Below are positions 13,437-21,710 of a DNA stretch of 26,675 bases, one piece after another (position 1 is the stretch's first letter; each line of letters starts with the position of its first letter). Both the position numbers and the translations under genes were made by a program. This DNA comes from CAYRMN01 sp964425575 (lineage in GTDB: Bacteria > Patescibacteriota > Patescibacteriia > 2-12-FULL-60-25), in NCBI GenBank assembly GCA_964425575.1, contig CAYRMN010000019.1, positions 1 through 26,675 of the forward strand, in the 5' to 3' direction. The notes beneath the pieces were generated by a model. That model was given only the letters and a program-made list of their open reading frames with translations, was not told the origin of the DNA and searched no databases.

Positions 13437-14012
13437 CTACTTCAGCAGTGGTAGAGCATCTTCGAGCGTGATGCCGTATTTGGCGAGTAGCAGCTCGAGG
13501 AAGGTGGTGTCGGTGAACTCCTCCTTCACTTCACAGTCGCTCCGACGGGCGATTTCTCGGATGAGATGTTCACGGAATGAAGAATCTTCAGTTCCGCGAT
13601 ACATACGGAATAGGACGTCGAGCCAGCGATCGTGGATTCGAGCATACGCTCGACCAAGCCGCTTGGGATTGATGAACATCCTGTCCATCATGTTGAAGCC
13701 CATTCCTCTAGCGCGGAAGTTATACCAGTCTGAAGCGCTTTTATATACCGACCACTTCATTTTATCGGCTTGGCTCAGACGATCTTCCCAAGCCGTCAAT
13801 GCGCCTTCCATCCAGAGCACATGGGCCTGGTACAGCCAATCGGATCTGAGGCCCGTATTGTGCAGAAGATTGAGGGCCTCATGTAGCGTTCCGCTGTAAT
13901 CAGGTGCGGAGAGCGTGAAGCCGCCTCGTTCTTCTGGGTTCGCCTGCAGAAAATATCGTACAAGCGTAAGGGCTTTGTCGAAGTTGCCAACATTGTCTTT
14001 AAACATCAACAT
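13437..14012 (-). CDS. Hypothetical protein divergent from TrmB 4
   Basis: 191 residues that I do not recognise. It is soluble, rich in aromatic residues and Arg (YQAHVLWMEGALTAWEDRL, SASDWYNFRARGMGFNMMDR), with a C-terminal helical tail (FLELLLAKYGITLEDALPLL). The start at 14012 is supported by AAAGGCGG about 8 bases upstream on the minus strand and by a promoter further up, giving a leader of about 35 bases, unlike most first genes here. It lacks the His/Asp/Glu pattern of the HDO proteins. It is divergent from TrmB 4 across a region with palindromes, the same layout as the HDO modules, so it is probably a target of that regulator. GC content looks higher than in neighbouring genes. Confidence 0.7.
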   Translation of the reverse strand: MLMFKDNVGNFDKALTLVRYFLQANPEERGGFTLSAPDYSGTLHEALNLLHNTGLRSDWLYQAHVLWMEGALTAWEDRLSQADKMKWSVYKSASDWYNFRARGMGFNMMDRMFINPKRLGRAYARIHDRWLDVLFRMYRGTEDSSFREHLIREIARRSDCEVKEEFTDTTFLELLLAKYGITLEDALPLLK

Positions 14013-14058
14013 TTTAACTACCGCCTTTCAGTAATGGATCAGAGAAGGTTCTGAAATA

Positions 14059-14087
14059 AATATAGATTATTGTTTAAATTTAGTCAG
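14059..14087 (-). promoter_or_regulatory. Promoter of the 191-aa protein gene
   Basis: On the minus strand, -35 CTGACT (14082-14087), a 17-bp spacer and -10 TATATT (14059-14064). Confidence 0.55.
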
Positions 14088-14107
14088 TAATGAGACAATA
14101 TATATTT

Positions 14108-14174
14108 TTGTATTTGGCTAAAATACAAGCTTATATATAAAAAATATATGTAATATTGTCAGATACATTGACAA
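14108..14174. promoter_or_regulatory. Operators in the TrmB 4 divergent region
   Basis: Two perfect inverted repeats: TTGTATTT-N5-AAATACAA (14108-14128) and TTGTCA-N7-TGACAA (14156-14174). The second covers the -35 box of the TrmB 4 promoter and has the same TGTCA core as the sites near 6427-6545. Confidence 0.65.
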
Positions 14175-14196
14175 AATAGAGAAAATAAGACATCAT
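14168..14196 (+). promoter_or_regulatory. Promoter of TrmB regulator 4
   Basis: Perfect -35 TTGACA (14168-14173), a 17-bp spacer and -10 CATCAT (14191-14196), exactly 6 bases before ATG; the clearest leaderless promoter in the window. Confidence 0.75.
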
Positions 14197-14202
14197 ATTT
14201 TC

Positions 14203-14943
14203 ATGAATATCGATAGCCTTACCGGCCTTGGTTTAGAAGAGAAGGCGGCGCAGATTTATTTAGCCGCTCTGTCACTTGGTGTCGCTTCTGTGCAGGATTT
14301 GGCGAATAAAGCTGGTTTGAAGCGTCCGACAGCCTATGGATATATCGAGGAACTTTTAAAAGAAGGATTGTTGGAACGAGTACCACTCGGGAAACGGGAT
14401 TATTTTCGCGCCACAGATCCGCATATCCTTGAGGAACGAGCTGAGCAGGCACTGCGAACGATCAAAGGTGTTATGCCTGAACTTGAAGGAATGCGTGCAG
14501 CGTTACAGGGACGACCGAATATTTCGATTCTTGAAGGTGAAAAGGGTTTGCGTCAGGTGTATAGCGAGATAGAGCAAGCTAATAGTATTTGTTTTTGGTC
14601 GAATCTTGAATTGTTCGAACGACAATTTCAAAATGCCTTTCATGCTCTAAGCGAAGCGATCAATCAACGGCAGATTCGCACGCGCGAAATTATTCCGAAT
14701 ACGCCGGGCGCGCGCCGAAGTTCAAAACGGTATGCGGTGGTGGCCGGGCGCAGCTACTCTTCGCGCATTGCCACGGTGGAGGGGATTCAAAACGACAACG
14801 CTATTTATGGAAATGTGGTGGCACTGTTTCGTTTGCACGAAAATAATTTGTTTGTAGTTCGTATTGAAGATCCCATGATTACGCAGACGACCAAGGCTTT
14901 ATTTGAAATGGCCTGGAAAAGCGCAGAACCGTTTATTCAGTGA
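14203..14943 (+). CDS. TrmB-family transcriptional regulator 4
   Basis: 246 residues. The winged helix spans residues about 4-65 (LTGLGLEEKAAQIYLAALSLG, ASVQDLANKAGLKRPTAYGYI, EELLKEGLLERVPLGKRDYF), followed by the family linker (RATDPHILEERAEQAL) and a sensor domain with ISILEGEKGLRQVYSEIEQA and a C-terminal AMFEMAW-like helix. The promoter overlaps a TTGTCA-N7-TGACAA palindrome, which predicts negative autoregulation. It is divergent from the unknown 191-aa gene. The effector is unknown. Confidence 0.86.
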   Translation: MNIDSLTGLGLEEKAAQIYLAALSLGVASVQDLANKAGLKRPTAYGYIEELLKEGLLERVPLGKRDYFRATDPHILEERAEQALRTIKGVMPELEGMRAALQGRPNISILEGEKGLRQVYSEIEQANSICFWSNLELFERQFQNAFHALSEAINQRQIRTREIIPNTPGARRSSKRYAVVAGRSYSSRIATVEGIQNDNAIYGNVVALFRLHENNLFVVRIEDPMITQTTKALFEMAWKSAEPFIQ

Positions 14944-14989
14944 GGATATTTCCCATTCTCCCTCTTAAAAAGATCATAACTCCTCCCAA

Positions 14990-15012
14990 CCTCCTCTTAT
15001 CTTAAGAGGAGG
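14990..15012. repeat. Palindromic hairpin CCTCCTCTTA / TAAGAGGAGG
   Basis: A perfect 10-bp stem with a 3-base loop lies between TrmB 4 and the asparaginase gene. No T-run follows, so it is either a processing/stability hairpin or a dispersed palindrome. A partial second copy (CCCTCTTA) lies just upstream. Confidence 0.5.
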
Positions 15013-15087
15013 GATATAACATAAGACGTGAAGAGAATTCGCTGAGTTTTGCTCTCCGCTCTCCGCGATGCTTCAATACTCGACGAT

Positions 15088-16140
15088 ATGTCATCCAAAA
15101 AGAAAATCCTCATTATCGGTTACGGAGGGACGATCGTAATGGTGGTTGATCCTGTGCGAAAAGCCGTGGTGCCGGCTCAGCGGCTGGAAGAGATCACGGC
15201 GCTTTTACCGAACTTAAGTGAGATGGCGGATGTGACCCTTGAGATGCTCTCAAATAAAGACAGCACAAATGTCACGCCGGATGATTGGACCCGACTGGCC
15301 ATGTACATTCATGGCAAGCACGACGAATATGATGGATTTGTGATTACGCATGGAACGAACACCATGGCGTATACGGCCTCGGCTTTAACGTTGGCGCTCG
15401 GACTTGGGTTAAAAAAGCCAGTTGTGCTCACCGGTTCGCAGCTTCCACTTACGGTCTATGGAAACGACGCCCGATTTAATTTTGAAAATGCAGTCAAAAC
15501 AGCGGTCGTGGCTGCTGGACAGGGGATTGCGGAAGTCATGATCGTATTTGATGATTTGGTGCTACGCGGCTGTCGCAGTGTGAAGGTCAGTGAATCATCA
15601 TTCCATGCCTTTAGCTCTCCAGCTTTTCCAGAACTCGGACGCATTACTTCAACGGGCATTCATTTTACTCCGTGGGTGCAGCGTGCAAATGCGGCTATTC
15701 CGTTTGAAATAAGTCCGCATTTTCATACGAATATTATAAGCATTGACCTCACTCCAGGTCAGCATCCGAGTTTGATGGAAGCCTTGGTGCTATCCGGAAA
15801 GTGCAAAGGCGTTATTTTAAAATCTCATGGCGCTGGTTCAGTGCCGACCGAGGGTGAATACTCCTTTTTGCCGTTCATTCAAAAAACCGTGCAGCAGTAT
15901 AAAATTCCCGTCGTTGTCTCGACCAAGTTCCTTGGCGGAAATTCGTATAAAGAAGTAAATGACGAGTGTGCGCTCTTAGCGATTGAGGCAGGCGCGATTC
16001 CTGGAGGGGACTTAACGGATGTTATGACGGAAGTAAAACTCATGTGGATCTTGGCGCAGGGATCATTCAATGCCACTGATATCCGTCGCAAAGTATTAAC
16101 AAGCGTGGTGGGAGAGATGAGCGATGTAAAGATTGTGTAA
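15088..16140 (+). CDS. L-asparaginase-like protein (type I, AnsA-like) with TNT motif
   Basis: 350 residues, cytosolic, full-length for the family. Catalytic threonine T15 is in GYGGTI. T90 sits in THGTNTMAYTASAL and K166 in RSVKVS, matching the spacing of T12, T89 and K162 of the well-studied E. coli enzyme. The residue after T90 is N91, where asparaginases have Asp (HGTDT); that Asp binds the substrate amino group. Near neighbours (DSTNVTPDDW, TGSQLPL, GHGAGSVPT-like KSHGAGSVP) otherwise agree with AnsA. The enzyme may therefore have altered specificity, or act on something other than free asparagine. The ATG at 15088 follows AATACT by 7 bases; a TTG at 15049 lies in the promoter. It appears to be a single-gene unit. 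Confidence 0.85.
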   Translation: MSSKKKILIIGYGGTIVMVVDPVRKAVVPAQRLEEITALLPNLSEMADVTLEMLSNKDSTNVTPDDWTRLAMYIHGKHDEYDGFVITHGTNTMAYTASALTLALGLGLKKPVVLTGSQLPLTVYGNDARFNFENAVKTAVVAAGQGIAEVMIVFDDLVLRGCRSVKVSESSFHAFSSPAFPELGRITSTGIHFTPWVQRANAAIPFEISPHFHTNIISIDLTPGQHPSLMEALVLSGKCKGVILKSHGAGSVPTEGEYSFLPFIQKTVQQYKIPVVVSTKFLGGNSYKEVNDECALLAIEAGAIPGGDLTDVMTEVKLMWILAQGSFNATDIRRKVLTSVVGEMSDVKIV

Positions 16141-16326
16141 AAACAAATAATGCTTCGAATTGAGTACCCCGAGAAGAAATGCGGGACCAATAGTTGCTCA
16201 TTCCGCACGAAATGATGTCTTGCTAATGAAAGAGCAGGCGTATGAATAATGAACGACCGAGGCATAGACTAAAGGACATGCCATTTCCGTGCGTTCATCT
16301 TGCTCAGCGCTCTTCTCAAGATGGTC
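16141..16326. other. Non-coding stretch before tRNA-His
   Basis: No convincing ORF, repeat or structured RNA is seen here between the asparaginase stop and the tRNA-His promoter. Confidence 0.5.
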
Positions 16327-16355
16327 TTGCCAAATAGAGCAAATAACGATATTCT
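16327..16355 (+). promoter_or_regulatory. Promoter of tRNA-His
   Basis: -35 TTGCCA (16327-16332), a 17-bp spacer and -10 TATTCT (16350-16355), 30 bases before the tRNA. Confidence 0.6.
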
Positions 16356-16385
16356 CCGTGCACTTTGGTACAATCAAAGAACCAT

Positions 16386-16461
16386 GGTGGCTATAGTGTA
16401 ATGGTTAGCACAGAGGCCTGTGAAGCCTTTAGTGAGAGTTCGAACCTCTCTAGCCACCCCA
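16386..16461 (+). tRNA. tRNA-His (anticodon GTG)
   Basis: Acceptor GTGGCTA/TAGCCAC, D-stem GTGT/GCAC, anticodon loop CTGTGAA with GTG at 16420-16422, and T-stem GAGAG/CTCTC. The extra G at position -1 (16386) faces C73, the identity element of tRNA-His, and CCA is encoded. Confidence 0.95.
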
Positions 16462-16466
16462 ACAGG

Positions 16467-16494
16467 AATCGAACCAGAAACGGTTCGATTTTTG
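16467..16494 (+). terminator. Terminator of tRNA-His
   Basis: A 9-bp stem AATCGAACC/GGTTCGATT with a 6-base loop is followed by TTTTT. The stem repeats the T-arm sequence of the tRNA. Confidence 0.8.
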
Positions 16495-16588
16495 TTTTGG
16501 TTGAGAGATTTTAATGAGTTCGAGCGAAGCTGATATTTTGTATACCCCTAACGAGAATTAGAGCTAAATGTTATTGTACGTTTCAAAT

Positions 16589-17317
16589 ATGAAAGAGAAT
16601 TTTGGACCGTTGGAGACAATGGAATATCCGGGAAGATTTATCCTTATTGGAAGGACTGATGACGATATTGTTATTGCATATGGCGTTACTGCTCGTAGTC
16701 CATCAAGTAAATCCAAGGAATATGTTTTGACTCCCGATGAATCCGCCATAGAGGTTAAGGCGATAGATGAAGCTGTGCTAGCTCAGGGAGATGTGGAGCT
16801 ATTGAAGTACACCTCTTTCTATTTCGTGAGAGATAATGTCGTTGTTGGAAATGGGCGTCAAACTGAGTCGGATACCCTGCAATTAGAGGGTCTATCTGCT
16901 AAGAGCGTTCTGGAGAGTAGTTTGCGTACGTGGTCATATGAAAATGATTCCTATAACACGCCTCGTATTACGGGTCTCCTATTCAAAAATAACAATGAGT
17001 ATACGGCCGCCTTACACATCATTAGATCAGATAAAGATGGAGTGGCACTTAGGGATGTTTATGAGATTCCTCTTGCTTCGGGATGTGGGAAACTGATTAC
17101 AACTTATGATGGAGAAAATGTGCGACCGACACCTTCTTATAGCGGGCAACCTTTTGATGTGCAAATTTTTTCCCCTTCTCCCGAGGCTTTAACGCAGAGG
17201 CTTTCTGAGGCTCTTACTCCACGAGCAGGAGAATCCGACTTAAGGGTGAGCTTTATGTCCGTATACCAAAATATCAAAACTGGAAAAAGAAGGATTTATA
17301 TACTTAATAATCGATAA
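16589..17317 (+). CDS. purO: IMP cyclohydrolase, archaeal PurO type
   Basis: 242 residues from the ATG at 16589. Family signature stretches occur in order: YPGRFILIGR near the N-terminus, AYGVTARSPSSKSKEYVL, FYFVRDNVVVGNGRQTESDT, SYENDSYNTPRITGLLF and KLITTYDGENV. These align by eye with archaeal PurO proteins (NGSHTDT, LNTPRI, STYE). PurO closes the ring of FAICAR to give IMP, the last step of purine synthesis, in the cytoplasm; most bacteria use PurH instead. No other purine gene is near, so the pathway context is missing. An in-frame ATG at 16568 would add seven residues; the later start puts PGR at the usual distance from the N-terminus. Confidence 0.78.
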   Translation: MKENFGPLETMEYPGRFILIGRTDDDIVIAYGVTARSPSSKSKEYVLTPDESAIEVKAIDEAVLAQGDVELLKYTSFYFVRDNVVVGNGRQTESDTLQLEGLSAKSVLESSLRTWSYENDSYNTPRITGLLFKNNNEYTAALHIIRSDKDGVALRDVYEIPLASGCGKLITTYDGENVRPTPSYSGQPFDVQIFSPSPEALTQRLSEALTPRAGESDLRVSFMSVYQNIKTGKRRIYILNNR

Positions 17318-17419
17318 ATCAAATTCACCTCTGTAAGAAATAATCAGGAATAAATGAACACGGTGGCAGATTCTCTATAGCGGTGCTAACACCCTCGACG
17401 ATGTGACCCCATGAAAATC

Positions 17420-17446
17420 CCTCGTAACATCGAGGTATTTTTGTTT
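17420..17446 (+). terminator. Terminator of purO
   Basis: CCTCG (17420-17424), a 6-base loop and CGAGG (17431-17435) are followed by TATTTTTGTTT. A larger alternative fold with CGATGT upstream (17398-17404) is possible. Confidence 0.6.
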
Positions 17447-17474
17447 CGTGAGCCTGCTTGCTATCCTTCCTGCT

Positions 17475-18056
17475 ATGAATATCGCTATCACGTTAACTTC
17501 ATCGATGCATGTCGGCCAGGAATACATTGATCTAACTCGGGCCGTTGCTCGTACGATCGCTGCGCGAGGAGATTCAATTATTTACGGGGGGACCGAGTAC
17601 GGGATGATGCAGGAACTTGCTCAGTCTTATAGGGACGCAGGAGGAAAAGAATTGATTGGTGTCATGGCAAAAGACCTGATGGCCGTTACGAAGGGATATA
17701 AGGCATACTCACAGTTGGATGCACAGTATATCGAAGAAACCATGGGCGCACGTAAAGAGAAGATTATGGGCTTGGCCGATGCAATACTCGTGCTGCCTGG
17801 CGGCTATGGAACCGTAGAGGAGCTTATTGATTATGTTGGCGGCAAAGTGAATAAAATATATGACAAACCCATCGGTATTCTGAATTACCAAGGGTTTTAC
17901 GATACCTTATCGTCATTTTTTGACGAGATACACACGAAAGCATTTTCGAAGATCATCTTTTCAGATGTGGCATATATAAGTGATAACCTTCATCATATTT
18001 TTGCGTATATTGATCAATATAAAAAAACGGAGTTGAAGGATAAGTTTATTGACTGA
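17475..18056 (+). CDS. LOG-family nucleotide phosphoribohydrolase
   Basis: 193 residues with the LOG hallmarks: MGARKEKIMGLADA and LPGGYGTVEEL (the PGGxGTxxE signature) in a Rossmann-like fold. Members hydrolyse the N-glycosidic bond of nucleoside 5'-monophosphates (in plants releasing cytokinin, in bacteria often acting on AMP-type substrates); older annotations call them lysine decarboxylases. The ATG at 17475 is preceded by TATCCT ending 7 bases earlier, so the earlier in-frame GTG at 17448 is unlikely. It fits with the HD nucleotidase, PurO and NUDIX genes in a nucleotide-salvage theme, although these are not in one operon. Confidence 0.88.
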   Translation: MNIAITLTSSMHVGQEYIDLTRAVARTIAARGDSIIYGGTEYGMMQELAQSYRDAGGKELIGVMAKDLMAVTKGYKAYSQLDAQYIEETMGARKEKIMGLADAILVLPGGYGTVEELIDYVGGKVNKIYDKPIGILNYQGFYDTLSSFFDEIHTKAFSKIIFSDVAYISDNLHHIFAYIDQYKKTELKDKFID

Positions 18057-18136
18057 GGTGTATTCTCTTTTTTTGTAGGGAACGTTTCGAGTCATTGATT
18101 GTCTAACGTGAAAATATTGGCCAGGGTATACTGATA

Positions 18137-20521
18137 ATGCATATGGATAAAGAGGGGGACTTCGGTAAAAAAATCGCTGAGCAGGTTGAACGAGCTGAGC
18201 ACGTTGATGAAGCGTTTGCGCTTTTAATGACGCGAATCAAAAAATTGTTAGAAACAGCCGACCCTGAAAAAATTGAAGCCCTGTTCCAAAGGCTCATCAA
18301 AGACGAGCCAATGGTGGCTGAGCTTATTTGGGATAAAAAACATGATATTTTCGATGCAGAGCAGGAGCAAATGCTTGCACGTGTGGTATATCAAACCCCG
18401 TTACGGCCTGAAAAGAAACGTTCTTTTTTAGGAAAAATATCACCGTTCTTGAAGCAAGGAATGCAGACGATGAAGCTCGTGGCCTCAGACGAAGACATCG
18501 ATGACATCGCTCGATTGGCAAGTATTATTTCACGAACAATTGCTCCATTACGCTATTCAGAATCTGTCATACAAACATCGTTTTATGCAGCTTTTATCAA
18601 GAGACATTTCTCGGAGAATAGAAAGAATGGGTTAACACTCGGTGTAGAGTATCTCAGTCTCTTGCAAGATGGACGAGGCTCGCTCATCGCACCAATGTTA
18701 CGCACGCTCGCGCTTCAACGCCTGGAAGAAGAGTGGGAAATGATGACGAAAGACATTAGAAAACTTGATGAACTCTCGGGAGAAGAAGGAAGATATTTAC
18801 CCAACGCACAACTTATCGAAGACATTCATGGACAACCCCATTTCTTTTTAAAACCTCTTCACAGGATTGCTCGGGAGGTAGAAAGCGGGAAGGAGAACAT
18901 TGCCGGCGTTATTCATGACGCGCTCACCAACGCAGATCCTAGAGTCATTTTGGCGAAGATTTGGTTGAGCGTGTATTGCAATGTAAAGGATAAAACCGGA
19001 GATTCCTATTTAGACGGTGTTGTATCCGGTATGTACGATCATTTTCAATCGTTGAAATGCACTATTGAAGGACGCTCCATCACAGAAGGTCGTAAGCTAC
19101 ATGGTTCACCAAACCATAAAAGCAAACAAGTATTATCCCATTCGAGACGTTCAGAATTTCGAGGTGGCGATCCCCAAAAGAATCTTGGGGAGATCGCGCA
19201 TTTTAGTGAACCGCTCCATGGGTTTTTTCCAACGGCATTTTTTTTACGTTATGACGAAAAAAAAGCCTCATGGGAAGGCATATCGCGCAAGCAACCTCTT
19301 GGCTTTGAACAGCCAACTCAACAGACAGGCACAAAAATGATTACAGCGACGTTTCATTCACGTTGGCTCGGACGGCGCAGTGCACTCCCGTTACCAGCAG
19401 AGGCTTCGGCAGTAACAATTGCTTCTACGGGATCCGCTCACATCACATTTGATATGACAACGGGGTCACATATCCTTGATAGGCCCACTCGGGAGAATGC
19501 AATCGCAATTGTTGAATTTCATGTACCTCATGGGCAAGAAAGAGAAGTTAGATTTCCACAGGATTACGACCAATGGGTTCACGATCATTTTGATCGTTCT
19601 TCATCATGCCTAAAGCCATTAAATATCATAGATGCACAGCTTCGCGAAATGCTGCCAAAAAAAGGCGCATCTCCAGACGAGCGATTTAATGCCGTGCAAC
19701 GCATTTTGCACCAATATGGTCTGTACGATATGGAAGGTGGAAGGTTTCGTGATACCTGGGAAAAAGCCCCTCTAGACCAACGTCTCATCCTGATGCGTCA
19801 GCGAGCACAGGAACTCCTTTTAAAGACATCTACACGCGGTCACGCGAATTTTCAATATGCCGGTATTTGTACTGATTATTCACTTCTCGCTTGTGACATG
19901 TTGCGCGAAGTCGGGATTCCTGCCGGAGTCGCTCTTGGATTCAGTGTGATGAATGGAGAGCTCAGCGAGAAGGATGCTCATGCGACCGCATACGCCCTTC
20001 TTCCAGGTGAGCGTGGTTTTGGCAAAAAAATTCTTAATGCAACGCCGCATAACCTCACGGTTGAACATAGGCGAATTAAAAAAGAACAAGAACAACAGCA
20101 AGCGAACACCAAAAGAACATCAACAGCATATGGCGGGCGTATCGTTCCTATCGAAAGAATATCCCTTGCCCCAGACATTCTTTCAACCATACGAGTAACG
20201 GAAGCATTTTCTGCTGTTATGGGCCTTTGGTACACTCCTGAAAAAATAACGCCGGTCACTGACATCATGATTGAACAAGCTTTGCGACAAGGCTTTGTTG
20301 AAACATCAGAAAAACTGAAGGATCGAGCGACGCATCGGCATGATTCAACCCTTCTTTTTTCTCTTAAAGGTATTGCACGAAAAATCGCTCAAGAGAGAAA
20401 TATCCCGTTCCACGAGGCCGTAAAAATAGTTCAGACGATTTCTGAAAAGGCCTTGGTAGATTTGACCGAAGAACAAGAATCTCAAGAGATTCATAAAGCA
20501 CTCGAGGCCCTTGAAGTGTAA
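18137..20521 (+). CDS. Very large protein with transglutaminase-like domain
   Basis: 794 residues. Only the region around residues 565-640 is recognisable: NFQYAGICTDYSLLACDMLREVGIPAG carries the nucleophilic Cys (C578), DAHATAYALLPG the His (H615) and KILNATP an Asn (N634) where most transglutaminase-like proteases have Asp. About 560 residues upstream are helical and unfamiliar; the C-terminal ~110 residues are also helical. A basic, gluey section (about residues 330-400) precedes a beta-rich region (ITATFHSRWLGRRSALPLPA). No signal peptide or membrane helix is seen, so it is probably cytosolic. TATACT ends 4 bases before the ATG used here and 10 before a second ATG at 18143; either could be the start. 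The role could be peptide cleavage or cross-linking. Confidence 0.72.
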   Translation: MHMDKEGDFGKKIAEQVERAEHVDEAFALLMTRIKKLLETADPEKIEALFQRLIKDEPMVAELIWDKKHDIFDAEQEQMLARVVYQTPLRPEKKRSFLGKISPFLKQGMQTMKLVASDEDIDDIARLASIISRTIAPLRYSESVIQTSFYAAFIKRHFSENRKNGLTLGVEYLSLLQDGRGSLIAPMLRTLALQRLEEEWEMMTKDIRKLDELSGEEGRYLPNAQLIEDIHGQPHFFLKPLHRIAREVESGKENIAGVIHDALTNADPRVILAKIWLSVYCNVKDKTGDSYLDGVVSGMYDHFQSLKCTIEGRSITEGRKLHGSPNHKSKQVLSHSRRSEFRGGDPQKNLGEIAHFSEPLHGFFPTAFFLRYDEKKASWEGISRKQPLGFEQPTQQTGTKMITATFHSRWLGRRSALPLPAEASAVTIASTGSAHITFDMTTGSHILDRPTRENAIAIVEFHVPHGQEREVRFPQDYDQWVHDHFDRSSSCLKPLNIIDAQLREMLPKKGASPDERFNAVQRILHQYGLYDMEGGRFRDTWEKAPLDQRLILMRQRAQELLLKTSTRGHANFQYAGICTDYSLLACDMLREVGIPAGVALGFSVMNGELSEKDAHATAYALLPGERGFGKKILNATPHNLTVEHRRIKKEQEQQQANTKRTSTAYGGRIVPIERISLAPDILSTIRVTEAFSAVMGLWYTPEKITPVTDIMIEQALRQGFVETSEKLKDRATHRHDSTLLFSLKGIARKIAQERNIPFHEAVKIVQTISEKALVDLTEEQESQEIHKALEALEV

Positions 20522-20525
20522 AGAT

Positions 20526-20573
20526 AGAAGGATGTCGCCTCGTAGCGACGTGAGATATTGCCTTCTTATTTTG
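20526..20573 (+). terminator. Probable terminator
   Basis: AGAAGG (20526-20531) pairs with CCTTCT (20561-20566) and encloses a GTCGC/GCGAC hairpin (20534-20549); the tail is TTATTTTG. It follows the transglutaminase-like gene. Confidence 0.5.
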
Positions 20574-20684
20574 TCAGTATATATGTAGATATCTCTGTTT
20601 TTTCGTTGCGATGTTGTTTGAGCTTTTTGTGATACCAGCGTTTCGTAATTCAACAAGGCTTAAATTTGCTGTAGTATACGCAGC

Positions 20685-21320
20685 ATGAAATTTTCTCAGG
20701 AAGGACTTGCGAATTTTTTTAACAACACAGAGGCGTCTTCTTTTGGAGAACCTGTCAAAACGGTTGAGCGTCTTGCGGAGCTCATGCCGCCCGGTTCTGT
20801 GCTTGATCTTGGTGCTGGTGATGGGCGAAACGCATTATATCTTGCGCGAAACGGATTTGAGGTGAAAGCGGTTGACTTGTCAGAAGCGGGAATTGCGAAA
20901 CTGAATCGACTGGCAAAAGAAGCGGGGCTGGTCGTTCAAACGGAAGTTGCGGATGCTGCGTCGTATGTTATCGATTCCGAATATGATGCATGTGTCATTG
21001 TTCTCCTTTTTCAGTTTCTCAGTGAGCAGAGTTCTCTGCGTCTTATGCGGGAGATGAAGGAACACACGAAATGTGGAGGAGTGAACGTGGTCCATGTCTT
21101 CACCACCTCTGGAGATCGTCAGCGTTTGGATGTAGAAGAAGATTCGGAGTCAACCTGTTTTTACCCGCATGATGGTTGGTTGAAGGAATATTATCGTGAT
21201 TGGGACATCGTTGAGCATTCATCAGCCAGCGGTCCACTTATCGGAAAGTTTCATGAAAATGGAATGCCCATGACAAGCGTTGTGGAACGAATTATTGCAC
21301 GCAAACCATTTCATTCTTAG
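20685..21320 (+). CDS. SAM-dependent methyltransferase, TehB-like
   Basis: 211 residues. Motif I VLDLGAGDGRNALYLARNGF, then VKAVDLSEAGIAKL (acidic end of the second strand) and a motif IV region DACVIVLLFQFL are those of TehB/tellurite-type class I methyltransferases. The family methylates metalloids or small thiols/amines; the true substrate cannot be told from sequence. A TAGTAT -10 ends 7 bases before ATG with a weak TTCAAC -35, again near-leaderless. The next gene, a small unknown, follows after 17 bp and may be co-transcribed. Confidence 0.83.
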   Translation: MKFSQEGLANFFNNTEASSFGEPVKTVERLAELMPPGSVLDLGAGDGRNALYLARNGFEVKAVDLSEAGIAKLNRLAKEAGLVVQTEVADAASYVIDSEYDACVIVLLFQFLSEQSSLRLMREMKEHTKCGGVNVVHVFTTSGDRQRLDVEEDSESTCFYPHDGWLKEYYRDWDIVEHSSASGPLIGKFHENGMPMTSVVERIIARKPFHS

Positions 21321-21337
21321 AAAAGTACACAATAGAT

Positions 21338-21679
21338 ATGTCTGAAAGATTTTCCAGAGAGAACGGTAGAGAGACAGGAAGGCGACACATGGAGGACGGA
21401 GCATTTTATGATTTAGAGCCACCATCGAAAACCAATGGGAAGGTTTTTCGAAGAGTTCAATGTGAATATCAAGTACCAAACAACGTCCAAGAGTACGTTG
21501 TGCGCGGTATTCCTGAAGGGCACACCGATGTCGAAACGTTTGTTTTGCGTTTTACAGATCGTGGGATGAGTGTAACCCCTTCTCCTGAAAATGGATTTAC
21601 GGACAGCATCTCTGACGCAGCTCTAGCTGACTTGGGTGCGCAGATTCTTAAAGGAATAGATGTTCATTCCAAAAAGTGA
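21338..21679 (+). CDS. Small hypothetical protein
   Basis: 113 residues, not recognised. The first 30 residues are highly charged (RFSRENGRETGRRHMEDG) and probably disordered. The rest alternates strands and turns (KVFRRVQCEYQVPNNVQEYV, ETFVLRFTDRGMSVT) and ends in a helix. There is no signal peptide or membrane helix. It starts 17 bp after the TehB-like gene and is closed by a strong terminator, so it is the last gene of that unit. Confidence 0.65.
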   Translation: MSERFSRENGRETGRRHMEDGAFYDLEPPSKTNGKVFRRVQCEYQVPNNVQEYVVRGIPEGHTDVETFVLRFTDRGMSVTPSPENGFTDSISDAALADLGAQILKGIDVHSKK

Positions 21680-21710
21680 GGGCTATGGGTCTGTCCTGAT
21701 GATGCGTCTC

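Noticed and set aside
13294..13899. 201-aa plus-strand ORF across the SPFH end and the 191-aa gene
   Set aside because: It overlaps the SPFH gene and the terminator hairpin, and is Arg/Ser-rich like an antisense translation.
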